Shown piece by piece: positions 1-9,860 of a stretch of DNA of 64,000 nucleotides. The notes beneath the pieces were generated by a model. It was given only the letters and a program-made list of their open reading frames with translations. It ran no database searches and was not told where the DNA came from. How positions within the stretch are numbered: the stretch's first letter is position 1; each line of letters starts with the position of its first letter. Both the position numbers and the translations under genes were made by a program. Origin of the DNA: Thiomicrorhabdus indica (GTDB lineage: Bacteria; Pseudomonadota; Gammaproteobacteria; Thiomicrospirales; Thiomicrospiraceae); assembly GCF_004293625.1 (NCBI RefSeq), contig NZ_CP033040.1:930001-994000 (forward strand). Reading direction: 5' to 3'.

Positions 1-1
1 T

Positions 2-487
2 TCTCATGAAGGCTCTAGTATTGGAATTAGCAAAGCAAATGATATCGCACAGCTCAAGCAATCCGTAATCGATGCACAGAAATATGATTCTGAAGTGTTA
101 ATCGAGCAATGGATTTCAGGGGAAGAGTATACCTGTGGCATTTTAGATGGCATGCCGTTACCGATGATAAAGCTACAAACAAGTCACGACTTTTATGATT
201 ATGAAGCAAAATATCAATCAAATGACACACAATATCTGTGTCCATGTGGTTTGAATGAAGAAACTGAAAAATCGATTCAGGCGATTGCCCTGAAAGCATT
301 TAATACTGTTGGCTTAAAGGATTGGGGGCGAGTGGATTTTATGATTGATGAACAAGGTCAAGCTTGGTTAATTGAAATTAACACCATTCCTGGCATGACC
401 GACCACAGTTTGGTTCCGATGGCAGCACAACAGCATGGAATTGAATTTTCTGACTTGGTATTACGTATTTTAAAAACCACTTTGTAG
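2..487 (+). CDS. ddlB: D-alanine--D-alanine ligase, C-terminal part (cut by window edge)
   Basis: The reading frame is open from the window edge and starts inside the ATP-grasp domain with EGSSIGISKA, the ATP-binding segment of Ddl enzymes. Further on are the grasp strand EQWISGEEYTCGIL and the metal/ligand end WGRVDFMIDEQGQAWLIEINTIPGMTDHS is recognisable by its EINTIPGMT core, the Mg-binding end of D-Ala-D-Ala ligases. The enzyme makes the D-Ala-D-Ala dipeptide for peptidoglycan in the cytoplasm. About 160 C-terminal residues are present of the usual ~300. It lies 71 bp before ftsQ, the standard ddlB-ftsQ-ftsA order. An internal ATG at 95 is not the true start. Confidence 0.93.
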   Translation, partial: SHEGSSIGISKANDIAQLKQSVIDAQKYDSEVLIEQWISGEEYTCGILDGMPLPMIKLQTSHDFYDYEAKYQSNDTQYLCPCGLNEETEKSIQAIALKAFNTVGLKDWGRVDFMIDEQGQAWLIEINTIPGMTDHSLVPMAAQQHGIEFSDLVLRILKTTL

Positions 488-542
488 AAGTTATTCAAAT
501 CAGTAGGTACTTAAGACTTTTTAGTCACTTTCAATAAACCTT

Positions 543-552
543 ACCGGCCGGT
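543..552. repeat. ACCGGCCGGT palindrome before ftsQ
   Basis: Exact copy 6 bp before the ftsQ ATG. Its last bases (GGTG, 550-553) sit where a Shine-Dalgarno sequence is expected, so the palindrome may double as the ribosome binding site. Confidence 0.9.
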
Positions 553-558
553 GAATTT

Positions 559-1308
559 ATGACAAACGTTTTTTACAAAAACGCGGCACTTTTTCGAAAA
601 ATATTTTGGGGCGTAGTTATTTTGCTGCTGTTGAGTGGTTTAGTGGCTTGGCAACTTTCAGAAAAGCGTTTAACGGACTCTTCGGGGGAACAAAGTTGGT
701 TTTCTTACCCTCTTGCTGACTATGAAATCTTGACGCAAACTAAGCAAGTCAACCGTGAACAAATTGACGAAGTTCTTAAACCTTATATTGGGCAATCCTT
801 TTGGGACTTACCGTTACCAGAAATTCAATCAAAGTTAATGCGTTTGGATTGGGTTGTCAGTGCAAAAGTCTCCAGAAATTGGCCTGATTTATTAGGCGTG
901 GTAATTACTGAACAAGAGGCCATTGCACGGTGGGGAGAAAATGGACTGGTGAATCAGTCTGGAGAAGTGTTTTATCCAACAAGTATGGACGGTTATGATG
1001 ATTATGTTTTGCTTGATGGAGACTTGCAGTTTGCGGTTTTGGTCTCACAGCGTTTTTCTGAAATTGCACCGCTTTTCTCCCAACATGATTTATGGATTGA
1101 ATCGTTGGTGTTACTTGATGAACAGGTTTGGGAATTACAAATTTTTCAAGGTCCATTAATTCGTTTTTCCGAAGGTGTTTGGCGAGAAGAAATTGAACGT
1201 TTTTTACTCGCTTATCCAGAGCTTAAATCGGATTTTAGAAATTCAGCAGTCTATTATGATTTGCGCTATAGTAATGGTTTTGTAATGAAGCCAAACAAAA
1301 CAAATTAA
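559..1308 (+). CDS. ftsQ: cell division protein FtsQ
   Basis: A 249-aa bitopic membrane protein with a short basic cytoplasmic tail, one transmembrane helix at about residues 15-35 (IFWGVVILLLLSGLVAW), a POTRA-like region (about 55-120, with the typical IGQSFWDLPL and RLDWVVSAKVSRNWPD segments) and a periplasmic beta domain. FtsQ bridges early and late divisome proteins through FtsB and FtsL. Length, topology and position between ddlB and ftsA all fit. The start follows an ACCGGCCGGT palindrome that leaves only GGTG as possible ribosome binding site. Confidence 0.93.
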   Translation: MTNVFYKNAALFRKIFWGVVILLLLSGLVAWQLSEKRLTDSSGEQSWFSYPLADYEILTQTKQVNREQIDEVLKPYIGQSFWDLPLPEIQSKLMRLDWVVSAKVSRNWPDLLGVVITEQEAIARWGENGLVNQSGEVFYPTSMDGYDDYVLLDGDLQFAVLVSQRFSEIAPLFSQHDLWIESLVLLDEQVWELQIFQGPLIRFSEGVWREEIERFLLAYPELKSDFRNSAVYYDLRYSNGFVMKPNKTN

Positions 1309-1380
1309 AAACAAAATCTCTCAGAAAAAGTGCTTTGAACTGAACCAGTCATAGACTCGAAAGAAAAGATAGGGAAGGGT

Positions 1381-2652
1381 ATGAACATTAGGCATGATCA
1401 AAATGCGTCAGACGTGGTAGTGGGGCTTGATATTGGAACCTCAAAGATTGCTGCTATTGTTGGAAAATTAACGAATAATGGTCAGGTTGAAGTGTTGGGA
1501 ATTGGGACCTATCCTTCTGTTGGGATGAAAAAAGGCGTTGTAGTCAATATCGAGGCAACGGTTGACTCGATTCGTGAAGCTGTCACTCGCGCGGAAAATA
1601 CTTCAGGGATCAGTAACATTAAACGTGTGCTAGTTGGGGTGTCAGGTAGCCATATTCAGAGTATTAATTCGCACGGTACTGTGGCCATTCCTAATAAAGA
1701 AGTTTCCCATGAAGATATTGATCGAGTCATGCAAAACGCTCAAACGATCAAGCTTCCCTCGAGTGACCAAATCTTGCATGTCATGCCGCAATCGTACACC
1801 ATTGATGGTCAAGAAGGGATTCGCGAGCCTTTAGGCATGTCGGGGGTTCGTCTTGAAGCTAATGCGCATATTGTGACGGGATCAGCCAGTGCTTTATCCA
1901 ATATTACTAAATGCGTTGAACGATGTGGTTTGGAAGTCGATGGGTTAGTGCTTGAGCAATTGGCTTCCAGCGATGCGGTTCTTTCTGAAGATGAAAAAGA
2001 ACTTGGGGTTTGTTTGGTTGACATTGGTGCAGGGACAACAGATATTGCCATCTATCATGAGGGCGCTATTTGTCACACGCATGTTTTCCCAGTCGGGGGT
2101 GACCAAGTGACCGGAGACATTGCTTATGCTCTTCGAACGCCGACCCAGGCGGCTAATGACATTAAAGTTAAATATGCTTGTGCACATCCACAAGCGATGC
2201 ATGAAGATGAAGATATTGAAGTGCCAAGTGTTGGTGACCGTGTTGCTCGTTGCTTGTCTCGTAAAAGTTTAGTAGGGGTCGTCGGACCTCGTTATGCTGA
2301 AATTTTTGAGATGGTAGAAGAAGAAATAAGTAAGGCGGGTTATGCCAATAAACTTGCAGCCGGTGTTGTTTTGACAGGCGGTTCTTCTCAAGTTCAAGGC
2401 TTAGTTGAGCTTGCAGAGGAAACAATGTCTATGCAAGTTAGAATGGGGTTTCCAATGGGCATAACAGGGATGCTACAAGACGTGTGCCATCCAGAATATG
2501 CAACAACAGTCGGTTTGCTTTTATATGCACGTGATAATTTAGAAAATATTGAAACAATTCAACCACATCAAGAGATTCAGGTTTTTGAGCCTGAACAGCC
2601 TAAATCTTCAGCTGCAAGTCGTTTCTTTAATTACTTGAAAGATAAATTCTAA
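1381..2652 (+). CDS. ftsA: cell division protein FtsA
   Basis: A 423-aa actin-fold ATPase that tethers FtsZ filaments to the inner membrane. The first phosphate loop is VVGLDIGTSKIAAIVG near residue 13, the second is CLVDIGAGTTDIAI near 212, and the adenosine motif is VVLTGGSSQVQGL near 328. The C-terminus SRFFNYLKDKF is the conserved amphipathic membrane-targeting helix. A strong AGGGAAGGG precedes the ATG. The gene ends normally and is followed by a terminator, then lpxC; ftsZ, its usual downstream neighbour and partner, is not here. Confidence 0.96.
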   Translation: MNIRHDQNASDVVVGLDIGTSKIAAIVGKLTNNGQVEVLGIGTYPSVGMKKGVVVNIEATVDSIREAVTRAENTSGISNIKRVLVGVSGSHIQSINSHGTVAIPNKEVSHEDIDRVMQNAQTIKLPSSDQILHVMPQSYTIDGQEGIREPLGMSGVRLEANAHIVTGSASALSNITKCVERCGLEVDGLVLEQLASSDAVLSEDEKELGVCLVDIGAGTTDIAIYHEGAICHTHVFPVGGDQVTGDIAYALRTPTQAANDIKVKYACAHPQAMHEDEDIEVPSVGDRVARCLSRKSLVGVVGPRYAEIFEMVEEEISKAGYANKLAAGVVLTGGSSQVQGLVELAEETMSMQVRMGFPMGITGMLQDVCHPEYATTVGLLLYARDNLENIETIQPHQEIQVFEPEQPKSSAASRFFNYLKDKF

Positions 2653-2687
2653 ACTTTTGTGTTCAAAGCTTAGAGTATTGTTTAACT

Positions 2688-2718
2688 AAAACCCGCAAAT
2701 TCAATTGCGGGTTTTTTT
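2688..2718 (+). terminator. Rho-independent terminator after ftsA
   Basis: Stem AAACCCGCAA/TTGCGGGTTT with a 6-nt loop and a T run. It closes the ddlB-ftsQ-ftsA operon at the point where ftsZ would usually begin. Confidence 0.85.
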
Positions 2719-2746
2719 GTTTCCGATAAAGCTGTTTAAAGATTTA

Positions 2747-2755
2747 TGCTAGAAT
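2747..2755 (+). promoter_or_regulatory. candidate extended -10 promoter of lpxC
   Basis: TGCTAGAAT matches an extended -10 (TGnTAnAAT) about 75 bp before the lpxC start and just after the ftsA terminator. No good -35 is visible. The same 9-mer lies before secA. Confidence 0.4.
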
Positions 2756-2830
2756 TCACCGATTAAAAAATGCAGTATGAATATTTTTTGAGGGGTAGGG
2801 AGTTTATAGCGGTTTGAAATTCATAAATCT

Positions 2831-3841
2831 GTGCAAGAAATGAATGTTCAGCAAGCTTTACCTATTGAATCAAAAAGCAGTTTGGCAGAACAAAGGGTTA
2901 AAAACTTGAACCAAAGAACCATCGCAAATCAGATAAAAGCCCGTGGTATTGGCTTGCATACTGGTCACGAATCCGTCATGACACTTAAGCCAGCACCTGA
3001 GAATTCAGGAATTGTGTTTCGTCGAGTTGACTTGGAGTGCCCTATTGATTTTAAAGTGACACCAGAGATTGTTGGTGAAACAACTTTGTGTACGACAATT
3101 GTCAATCCAGACTTTCAAGGCGATACGGGCGATGGTGTGAATGCAAAAATTGCGACGATTGAGCATTTGATGTCTGCTTTGGCGGGTATTGGAATTGATA
3201 ATTTACTGATTGAATTGACGTCAGATGAAGTGCCAATTATGGATGGAAGTTCTTCAGATTTTATCTTTTTATTGCAATCGGCAGGGATTGAGATTCAATC
3301 GAAGCCAAAGCGCTTTGTAAAAATTATCGATACCGTCCGCGTTGAAAATGAAAAAGGTGGCTGGGCAGAATTTAAACCGTTTGATGGTTATCGTTTAAAT
3401 TTTTCAATTGAATTCGATCACCCTGCTTTTCAGCAAACTGCTGAAAGTATGACACTAGAGTTTTCATCGACTGCATATTTCAAAGAAGTCAGTCGTGCCC
3501 GTACATTTGGTTTCATGAAAGATATGGAAATGCTCCGTGCTCGTAATCTTGGACTTGGTGCGAGTCTTAAGAATGCGATTGGTCTTGATGATCAAGGCGT
3601 GATGAATGATGAAGGTTTACGTAACAAGGATGAATTTGTCCGTCATAAGATTCTGGATGCCGTCGGCGATTTGTATATGTTAGGTCATCCAATTGTTGGC
3701 GAGTTTACTGCGCATAAATCTGGACATGCATTGAATAATCAATTGTTGCGTGCATTGCTTGCAAATCCTTCAGCCTATGAATTAGTTGAGTATTCGGATC
3801 AAAGTGCTCCAATTAATTACGGAAGCAGTAAAGTTCTCTAG
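2831..3841 (+). CDS. lpxC: UDP-3-O-acyl-N-acetylglucosamine deacetylase
   Basis: Zinc amidase that catalyses the committed step of lipid A synthesis in the cytoplasm. Family motifs are GIGLHTG near residue 40, the zinc ligand region TIEHLMSALAGIGIDN, PIMDGSS, and the C-terminal HKILDAVGDLYMLGHPIVG plus KSGHALNNQLLRAL that hold the other zinc and catalytic residues. The GTG start gives 336 aa, about 25-30 longer than usual. A TTG at 2906, preceded by AAAGGG at 2892-2897, would give MNQRTIANQIKARGIGLHTG, which aligns with the normal N-terminus, so the true start is uncertain. It directly follows ftsA. Confidence 0.95.
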   Translation: MQEMNVQQALPIESKSSLAEQRVKNLNQRTIANQIKARGIGLHTGHESVMTLKPAPENSGIVFRRVDLECPIDFKVTPEIVGETTLCTTIVNPDFQGDTGDGVNAKIATIEHLMSALAGIGIDNLLIELTSDEVPIMDGSSSDFIFLLQSAGIEIQSKPKRFVKIIDTVRVENEKGGWAEFKPFDGYRLNFSIEFDHPAFQQTAESMTLEFSSTAYFKEVSRARTFGFMKDMEMLRARNLGLGASLKNAIGLDDQGVMNDEGLRNKDEFVRHKILDAVGDLYMLGHPIVGEFTAHKSGHALNNQLLRALLANPSAYELVEYSDQSAPINYGSSKVL

Positions 3842-3863
3842 AAAATATTATCTATTTCATTTT

Positions 3864-3890
3864 AAAAGCGCTCATCAAGGCGCTTTTTTT
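3864..3890 (+). terminator. Rho-independent terminator after lpxC
   Basis: Stem AAAAGCGC/GCGCTTTT, 8-nt loop, T tail. It lies between the convergent lpxC and dciA genes. Confidence 0.88.
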
Positions 3891-3904
3891 ATGCACCAAA
3901 CTTA

Positions 3905-3914
3905 ACCGGCCGGT
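3905..3914. repeat. ACCGGCCGGT palindrome at the dciA stop
   Basis: Exact copy whose last base overlaps the dciA stop codon on the minus strand. The longer context AACCGGCCGGTT is also palindromic. Confidence 0.9.
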
Positions 3915-4372
3915 TAAGTTTTTCTTTTTCTACAATTACTCAATTTTTGTAGCGCATGTTTTAAGTTATCCGATTCAATATGTTCACTCAGTTCGCGCAT
4001 TTGTAATGCATTCTCTGTCGATAAGGGTTCCATCTGGCAGCCTTTTTTCTCAGGCTCTTTAGTTTGAGGGATTACTTTGACTTTTACTCGCTGGAGATTT
4101 AAGTGCGGCAAGTTATGTTGAAAAACCCCCAGAATATTGGGCTCATAAAACCGCAGTTGCGTGGCCCAGACTGAGTGATCAATCTGCAAAATCAAAACAT
4201 TTTCTTCGAAAAAAACGCCAATTAAATGCGCATTTAAAGGAGCGGGTAAGCCATCTCGTCCAAGCTCTAAAAGGGCTTGAAACATGTGAGCATTTTCCAG
4301 TAACTCATTCAGTGCACCGCCTTTTTGATTCAAGGCAGTTTGATAAAATTGTTTCTTCGTTTTGCGAACCAT
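3914..4372 (-). CDS. dciA: DciA-type (DUF721) replicative helicase loader
   Basis: A 152-aa protein with the DUF721 pattern: an N-terminal basic helix, then LPAPLNAHLIGVFFEENVLILQIDHSVWATQLRFYEPNIL, recognisable by the SxWAxxLRF-like core of the KH-like fold. DciA loads DnaB in most bacteria that lack the phage-derived DnaC. It is transcribed divergently from secA and convergently with lpxC, the same lpxC-dciA-secA arrangement seen in Vibrio. The C-terminal part (from about residue 105) is low in recognisable motifs and probably disordered. The family assignment rests on pattern and synteny. Confidence 0.75.
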   Translation of the reverse strand: MVRKTKKQFYQTALNQKGGALNELLENAHMFQALLELGRDGLPAPLNAHLIGVFFEENVLILQIDHSVWATQLRFYEPNILGVFQHNLPHLNLQRVKVKVIPQTKEPEKKGCQMEPLSTENALQMRELSEHIESDNLKHALQKLSNCRKRKT

Positions 4373-4389
4373 CGCTTTTTGATTTCCTG

Positions 4390-4398
4390 TGCTAGAAT
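4390..4398 (+). promoter_or_regulatory. candidate extended -10 promoter of secA
   Basis: TGCTAGAAT in the dciA-secA intergenic gap, 44 bp before the secA ATG. It is identical to the candidate before lpxC. No clear -35 is visible. Confidence 0.4.
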
Positions 4399-4442
4399 AA
4401 GCGACAATTTTAGCTCAACATTAACCGGAATATAGAGTAAAC

Positions 4443-7205
4443 ATGGCCTTTAACATCTTTCAGAAAATCTTCGGTAGCCGTAACGATCGCATTCTAAAAC
4501 AGTACAGAAAAACGGTTGATCAAATCAACGCACTGGAATCGAGCTTTGAAGGGCTAGATGACACGGCTTTACAAAATAAAACGCAAGAGTTTAAACAACG
4601 TATTGCTAATGGTGAAAGTTTAGAAGCGATTCTGCCGGAAGCTTTTGCGGTGGTTCGTGAAGCTGGTAAGCGTGTGTTTGGAATGCGTCATTATGATGTG
4701 CAGTTGATTGGTGGGATGGCACTAAATGATGGTCGAATTGCCGAAATGCGGACTGGTGAAGGGAAAACCTTAGTGGCAACATTGCCAGCTTATCTGAATG
4801 CGTTAAATGGTGAAGGCGTTCACGTCATTACAGTGAACGATTATTTAGCCAAGCGTGATGCAGAATGGATGGGACAGTTGTATGGTTTTCTTGGTCTTGA
4901 AACCGGTGTCATAGTAAGTGGCCAATCGCAGCAAGAAAAGCAAATGGCGTATGCGATGGATATCACTTATGGAACTAACAATGAGTTTGGGTTCGATTAC
5001 CTGCGTGACAACATGGCGATTTTCTCTGGTGAACGTGTTATGCGTGACCAGCATTTTGCGATTGTCGATGAGGTTGACTCGATTCTGATCGATGAGGCGC
5101 GAACGCCTCTGATTATTTCTGGACCAGCAGAAGATAAATCGGAAATTTATGAAAAAATTAACCCTTTGATTTCGCATCTTGAACAAGGTGAAGAAGATAA
5201 AGAGACCAAAGAAACCACCGGTGATTTCACCATTGATGAAAAAGCCAAACAAATTTACTTAACGGATGATGGTCACGCAAAAGTCGAAGATTTACTCACT
5301 GAAATTGGTTTGCTGGAAGAAGGCGATAGTCTTTATGATGCCGCTCACATTGGCCTAATGATTCATGTCAATGCGGCGCTACGTGCGAACCTGTTGTTTG
5401 AAAAAGATAAAGATTACATTGTTGAAGATGGTCAAGTGGTGATTATTGATGAATTCACTGGCCGGAAAATGGCTGGGCGACGATGGTCGGAAGGGCTTCA
5501 CCAAGCGATGGAAGCCAAAGAAGGCGTCAAGATTCAGCAAGAAAGTCAAACCTTTGCGTCGATCACATTCCAGAATTACTTCCGTCAGTATGACAAGCTT
5601 TCTGGTATGACTGGGACAGCCGATACAGAAGCGGGAGAGTTCTTATCGACTTACAAACTGGAAGTTGTGGTGATTCCACCAAATAAATTACCACAACGTA
5701 TTGATCAGCCTGATTTGGTTTATCTGGATATGGAAGGGAAATTTGCCGCCATTGTTGAAGATGTTCGTCAGACCTTTGAGTCTCAACAACCCGTTTTGGT
5801 CGGTACAGCTTCGATTGAAATGTCTGAGTTGCTGTCGCGTTTATTTACTCAGGCCAAAATTCCACATAATGTTTTGAATGCGAAGCATCACGAACAAGAA
5901 GCACAAATTATTGCCAATGCTGGCCTTCCAGGAGCAGTGACAATTGCAACGAATATGGCTGGTCGTGGTACGGATATTGTATTGGGTGGTAATCTTGAGG
6001 CTGAGCTAGAGTCCTTAGGAGAGGGTGTGAGCGAGGATAAAATTGCTCAAGCCAAAGTGGATTGGCAAAAGCGACATGACCATGTGCTAGAACTCGGTGG
6101 TTTAAAGGTTATTGGTTCTGAACGTCATGAGTCACGCCGAATTGACAATCAGCTACGTGGTCGTTCTGGTCGACAAGGGGATGTGGGCTTAACGCGGTTC
6201 TATTTATCCTTGGATGACGATTTAATGCGTCGCTTTGCATCCGATAAGGTGAAAAATATGATGCGACGCTTGGGAATGACTTCCGATGAAGCGATTGAGC
6301 ACAAAATGGTCACTAAATCGATTGAGCGAGCGCAAAAACAAGTTGAGCGTATGCACCAAGACGAGCGTGCTAATCTTCTAAAATTTGATGATATTGCCAA
6401 TGAACAACGTAAGGTGGTTTATAACCAGCGTAACGAATTGATGTCATCAACGGCAGAAGAGGTCACAGATGTGATTGACGGTCTTCGCGAACAAGTTGTT
6501 GAGCAAATCGTTGGCGTTTATATACCGCCAGGTTCTTTGCACGAGCAGTGGGATATTCCTGGCGTTGAAAAAGCGCTTCATGAGGAGTTAGGTGTTGAAC
6601 TTCATATTCAATCTTGGTTGGATGAAGATCCAAATCTTTACGAAGAGACATTGATTGAGAAAATTGTTGCAGAGTTGAAGACCGCCTACACCCAAAAAAT
6701 GTCGGTCATTGACGAAGATACCAGACACCACTTTGAAAAAGAAGTCTTGCTACGTACGATTGATTCTCAATGGCGTACGCATTTGGCAGAGATGGATTAT
6801 TTGCGTCGAGGGATTCATTTGCGTGGTTACGCGCAAAAAGATCCATTCCAAGAGTATCGTCGTGAGTCGGGTGACATGTTCAATGCATTCCTGAATGAAG
6901 TGATGATGGAAACGGTGAAAATGCTGTCTCTAGTTCGCATAGGGAATGACCAAGATGTTGCAGAATATGAACAACAAGCGCATCAGCCTGAAAAGCTTGA
7001 AGCGAATCACCCAGCCGCAGCAGGTATTGCAGATGCCATGAATAATGCGATGCAAAATCCAGAAGAATCGGATTCTGAAGGACATACTTCACCGGCCGGT
7101 CAAACAGGGACTGTTCGACGTGAAACCCCCAAGGTGGGGCGAAATGATCCTTGTCCTTGTGGTTCGGGCAAAAAATATAAACAGTGTTGTGGTAAGTTAA
7201 GCTAA
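4443..7205 (+). CDS. secA: preprotein translocase ATPase SecA
   Basis: A 920-aa motor that drives unfolded preproteins through SecYEG. Visible are Walker [13 protein letters not shown] near residue 103, Walker [21 protein letters not shown] near 208, the preprotein cross-linking domain, NBD2 with [15 protein letters not shown] near 505, the conserved [16 protein letters not shown], and a C-terminal zinc tail with [13 protein letters not shown] that binds SecB and lipids. An ACCGGCCGGT palindrome (7091-7100) is embedded in the linker before the zinc tail and encodes part of SPAGQ. No secM lies upstream. Confidence 0.98.
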   Translation: MAFNIFQKIFGSRNDRILKQYRKTVDQINALESSFEGLDDTALQNKTQEFKQRIANGESLEAILPEAFAVVREAGKRVFGMRHYDVQLIGGMALNDGRIAEMRTGEGKTLVATLPAYLNALNGEGVHVITVNDYLAKRDAEWMGQLYGFLGLETGVIVSGQSQQEKQMAYAMDITYGTNNEFGFDYLRDNMAIFSGERVMRDQHFAIVDEVDSILIDEARTPLIISGPAEDKSEIYEKINPLISHLEQGEEDKETKETTGDFTIDEKAKQIYLTDDGHAKVEDLLTEIGLLEEGDSLYDAAHIGLMIHVNAALRANLLFEKDKDYIVEDGQVVIIDEFTGRKMAGRRWSEGLHQAMEAKEGVKIQQESQTFASITFQNYFRQYDKLSGMTGTADTEAGEFLSTYKLEVVVIPPNKLPQRIDQPDLVYLDMEGKFAAIVEDVRQTFESQQPVLVGTASIEMSELLSRLFTQAKIPHNVLNAKHHEQEAQIIANAGLPGAVTIATNMAGRGTDIVLGGNLEAELESLGEGVSEDKIAQAKVDWQKRHDHVLELGGLKVIGSERHESRRIDNQLRGRSGRQGDVGLTRFYLSLDDDLMRRFASDKVKNMMRRLGMTSDEAIEHKMVTKSIERAQKQVERMHQDERANLLKFDDIANEQRKVVYNQRNELMSSTAEEVTDVIDGLREQVVEQIVGVYIPPGSLHEQWDIPGVEKALHEELGVELHIQSWLDEDPNLYEETLIEKIVAELKTAYTQKMSVIDEDTRHHFEKEVLLRTIDSQWRTHLAEMDYLRRGIHLRGYAQKDPFQEYRRESGDMFNAFLNEVMMETVKMLSLVRIGNDQDVAEYEQQAHQPEKLEANHPAAAGIADAMNNAMQNPEESDSEGHTSPAGQTGTVRRETPKVGRNDPCPCGSGKKYKQCCGKLS

Positions 7206-7227
7206 AATCTACAACAAAGCTGAATCC

Positions 7228-7265
7228 AAAACCCATCGTGTGTCATGAACCTCGATGGGTTTTTT
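7228..7265 (+). terminator. Rho-independent terminator after secA
   Basis: Stem AAAACCCATCG paired with CGATGGGTTTT and a T run. The right arm ends just before the argJ ribosome binding site, so argJ transcription must start close by or come from read-through. Confidence 0.85.
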
Positions 7266-7281
7266 CGTTAGGAGAGAACAA

Positions 7282-8487
7282 GTGAGTGAAATGAATTTAC
7301 ATCCCGTGGCAGGTATTTATTTAGGCACGACTGCTGCGAAAATTAAAAAAAATGGTAACCCAGATTTAGTCATCATCGAGTTAAAGGAAGGGTCAAAAAC
7401 TGCTGCAACTTTTACGACTAACGCCTTTTGTGCTGCACCAGTAAGCTTGGCAAAAGCCAATCTGGTTTCGACAATGCCACGTGCGTTAGTGATTAATGCA
7501 GGGAACGCCAATGCCGGTACGGGTGAGCAAGGGATGATGGATGCCAAAGCGACTTGTGAACTAGTCGCTAAAGAATTGGGGTGTTCTGGTGAACAAGTGT
7601 TGCCGTTTTCAACAGGGGTCATTGGTGAAAATTTGCCAATGGAAAAGTTTGAAATTGGTATTCCTGATGCTTTGGCGAACTTGAAAATTGATGGTTGGAA
7701 GGCCGCATCTACAGCAATTATGACTACAGACTTAGTCGCAAAAACCTTTAGTAAGGTCATTGATATCAATGGATCAAAAGTCACTTTAACAGGCATGTCA
7801 AAAGGCTCAGGCATGATTCATCCGAATATGGCAACCATGCTGGGATTTGCTGCGACGGATGCGAAAATTTCTCAGGCGTGTTTAGAAAAAGCCCTTAAAG
7901 ATGCAGTGAATGTCAGCTTTAACCGTATTACTGTAGACGGGGATACCTCTACCAATGATGCTTGCACCTTAACGGCAACAGGTGAAGCGGATATGCCTGA
8001 AATTTCTGATAGCAATAGCCTTGATTACCAAGTATTTTCTGAAGCTGTGACAGAAATGATGACTGATTTAGCGCAAAAAATTGTGAGAGATGGTGAAGGT
8101 GCGACGAAATTTGTGTCAGTGATTGTCGAAGAAGCGAAAACGGAAGAAGAGGCATTGAAAGTTGCTCATACCGTGGCTTTATCACCTTTGGTTAAAACTG
8201 CTTTGTTTGCCTCCGATCCCAATTGGGGACGTATTTTGGCAGCAGTCGGTCGTGCGGGGGTTGAGGATTTAGATATCAATGCACTTGAGATTTACTTAGG
8301 GGATGTCTGTATTGTTCGAAATGGCGGGCGTGCTGAAGAATATACCGAAGCACAAGGTCAGAAAGTAATGGATCAAACCGATATTGATATTACAATTTGG
8401 CTAAATCGTGGACCGGTGAATGAAACCGTTTGGACCACGGATTTCTCGTACGACTATGTCAAAATCAATGCAGAATATCGGTCTTAA
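7282..8487 (+). CDS. argJ: bifunctional glutamate N-acetyltransferase / amino-acid N-acetyltransferase
   Basis: ArgJ transfers acetyl from N-acetylornithine to glutamate, recycling acetyl groups in arginine synthesis. The self-cleavage motif is MSKGSGMIHPNMATMLGFAA; cleavage between Ala and Thr releases the N-terminal Thr nucleophile of the beta chain. The GTG at 7282 is chosen because AGGAGAG (7270-7276) lies 5 bp upstream. An in-frame ATG at 7255 lies inside the secA terminator and is rejected. The protein is about 401 aa, normal for the family. argA is also present in this window (17310-18626), so both routes to N-acetylglutamate are encoded. Confidence 0.95.
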   Translation: MSEMNLHPVAGIYLGTTAAKIKKNGNPDLVIIELKEGSKTAATFTTNAFCAAPVSLAKANLVSTMPRALVINAGNANAGTGEQGMMDAKATCELVAKELGCSGEQVLPFSTGVIGENLPMEKFEIGIPDALANLKIDGWKAASTAIMTTDLVAKTFSKVIDINGSKVTLTGMSKGSGMIHPNMATMLGFAATDAKISQACLEKALKDAVNVSFNRITVDGDTSTNDACTLTATGEADMPEISDSNSLDYQVFSEAVTEMMTDLAQKIVRDGEGATKFVSVIVEEAKTEEEALKVAHTVALSPLVKTALFASDPNWGRILAAVGRAGVEDLDINALEIYLGDVCIVRNGGRAEEYTEAQGQKVMDQTDIDITIWLNRGPVNETVWTTDFSYDYVKINAEYRS

Positions 8488-8553
8488 TTGTTCCTAGAAA
8501 TAAAACTGCATTGAATGACTTTTAAAAAGCACTCAAAGGATGAATTCTTATCA

Positions 8554-8650
8554 GGCTGGTATTGTTTTGAAAAAGACGTAGCAAGATCTCCCAAGATTAC
8601 TCTGGTTCGCCATCCGTGGCTTTCCAAACTTTTTCAAAATAATACCGGCC
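8554..8650. repeat. long inverted repeat between argJ and hisC
   Basis: Two 22-nt arms (8554-8575 and 8629-8650) match as reverse complements at 20 of 22 positions around a 53-nt loop. The outer ends are GGCTGGTATT and AATACCGGCC, so half of the genome's ACCGGCCGGT palindrome lies at the right end. It could be a bidirectional terminator, a small RNA or a minimal transposon relic between two convergent genes. Confidence 0.7.
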
Positions 8651-8683
8651 TTCACTATCACTCCAGTCTTCAACGTTAATTTA

Positions 8684-8693
8684 ACCGGCCGGT
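8684..8693. repeat. ACCGGCCGGT palindrome after hisC
   Basis: Exact copy 5 bp beyond the hisC stop codon, in the longer context TTAACCGGCCGGTAAA. Confidence 0.9.
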
Positions 8694-8698
8694 AAAGT

Positions 8699-9760
8699 TT
8701 ACTTTCCTAAAATCTCTTTCAATGCTGCTATCAACGCATTGTTTTCCTCATCGGTGCCAATGGTAATACGCAAATACTGATCAATGCGCGGTTTATTAAA
8801 ATAACGCACAATAATTTTGCGTTCACGCAAAGCCATGGCTAATTTTTCGGCATCTTCAGTTGTATGTTTGGCAAACACAAAATTTGCCGCCGATGGAATC
8901 ACTTCAAAGCCTATTTCTTTCATGGCATTTGTCAGTGTCTCACGGGTGGAGATAATTTTTTGACAACAGTCTTGAAAATACTCTTCATCTTTAAAGGATG
9001 CACTAGCGCCATATAAAGCTAATCGATCAATGGGATAGGAATTAAAACTATTTTTGACACGTTCAAGAGCCTCAATCAAGTGTGCTTGACCCACGGCAAA
9101 TCCTACTCGCATTCCGGCCAGTGAACGAGATTTAGACAAAGTTTGCGCGACTAAAAGATTCGGATAATCGTTCACAAGCGAAATTGCTGATTTTCCACCA
9201 AAGTCGATATAGGCCTCGTCCACTAGAACCACACGATTAGGATGCATTTCTAATATTTCTTTAATCGCGTCTAATTTCAGCAAGCGTCCTGTTGGTGCGT
9301 TTGGATTGGGGAAAATAATTGCCCCACAGTTTTGCTGATAATCGGCAGGTTGAATTTCAAACTGGTCGTTTAAAGGGATGGTTTCATAGTCAATACCATA
9401 TAGACCGCAGTAAACAGGATAAAAGCTGTAAGTAATATCTGGGAACAGCAGAGGTGCGTCTTGTTTAAGAAGGGCTTGAAATGCATGCGCCAAAACTTCA
9501 TCGGAGCCATTTCCCACAAATACCTGATTTGTCTCAAGCGAATGGTAGTCGGCAATCGCCTGTTTTAGCAGGTCTGAATTTGGATCAGGATAAAGCTTGA
9601 GTTTTTCATTGTTCTGCTCAGCAATTGCTGCCAAAACTTTTGGAGACGGTGGGTAAGGGTTTTCATTGGTATTGAGTTTAATTAAATTATCGACTTTTGG
9701 TTGTTCGCCCGGTACATAGGGGGTCAAGGTGTGAACAAGCTGGCTCCAAAATTGGCTCAT
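8699..9760 (-). CDS. hisC: histidinol-phosphate aminotransferase
   Basis: PLP-dependent class I/II aminotransferase converting imidazole-acetol phosphate to histidinol phosphate. Family signs are [15 protein letters not shown] near the N-terminus, [30 protein letters not shown] and the PLP-lysine motif [18 protein letters not shown]. The ATG at 9760 has AGGAA at a good distance. A TTG eight codons upstream (9784) has no ribosome binding site and is rejected. About 353 aa, normal. It is a lone his gene here, convergent with argJ. Confidence 0.94.
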   Translation of the reverse strand: MSQFWSQLVHTLTPYVPGEQPKVDNLIKLNTNENPYPPSPKVLAAIAEQNNEKLKLYPDPNSDLLKQAIADYHSLETNQVFVGNGSDEVLAHAFQALLKQDAPLLFPDITYSFYPVYCGLYGIDYETIPLNDQFEIQPADYQQNCGAIIFPNPNAPTGRLLKLDAIKEILEMHPNRVVLVDEAYIDFGGKSAISLVNDYPNLLVAQTLSKSRSLAGMRVGFAVGQAHLIEALERVKNSFNSYPIDRLALYGASASFKDEEYFQDCCQKIISTRETLTNAMKEIGFEVIPSAANFVFAKHTTEDAEKLAMALRERKIIVRYFNKPRIDQYLRITIGTDEENNALIAALKEILGK

Positions 9761-9860
9761 GGCATGATTTCCTGAAGTAATCAAAAAAATTGACTGCTAT
9801 TTTAGCGCAATCAGTTGGCATACAATAGCAACCAATTTCAAACTTTTGAGGTTTTAAGAC

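Noticed and set aside
8605-8625. GGTTCGCC stretch considered as a tRNA T-loop
   Set aside because: No acceptor stem, anticodon arm or CCA-type end around it; it lies in the loop of the long inverted repeat.
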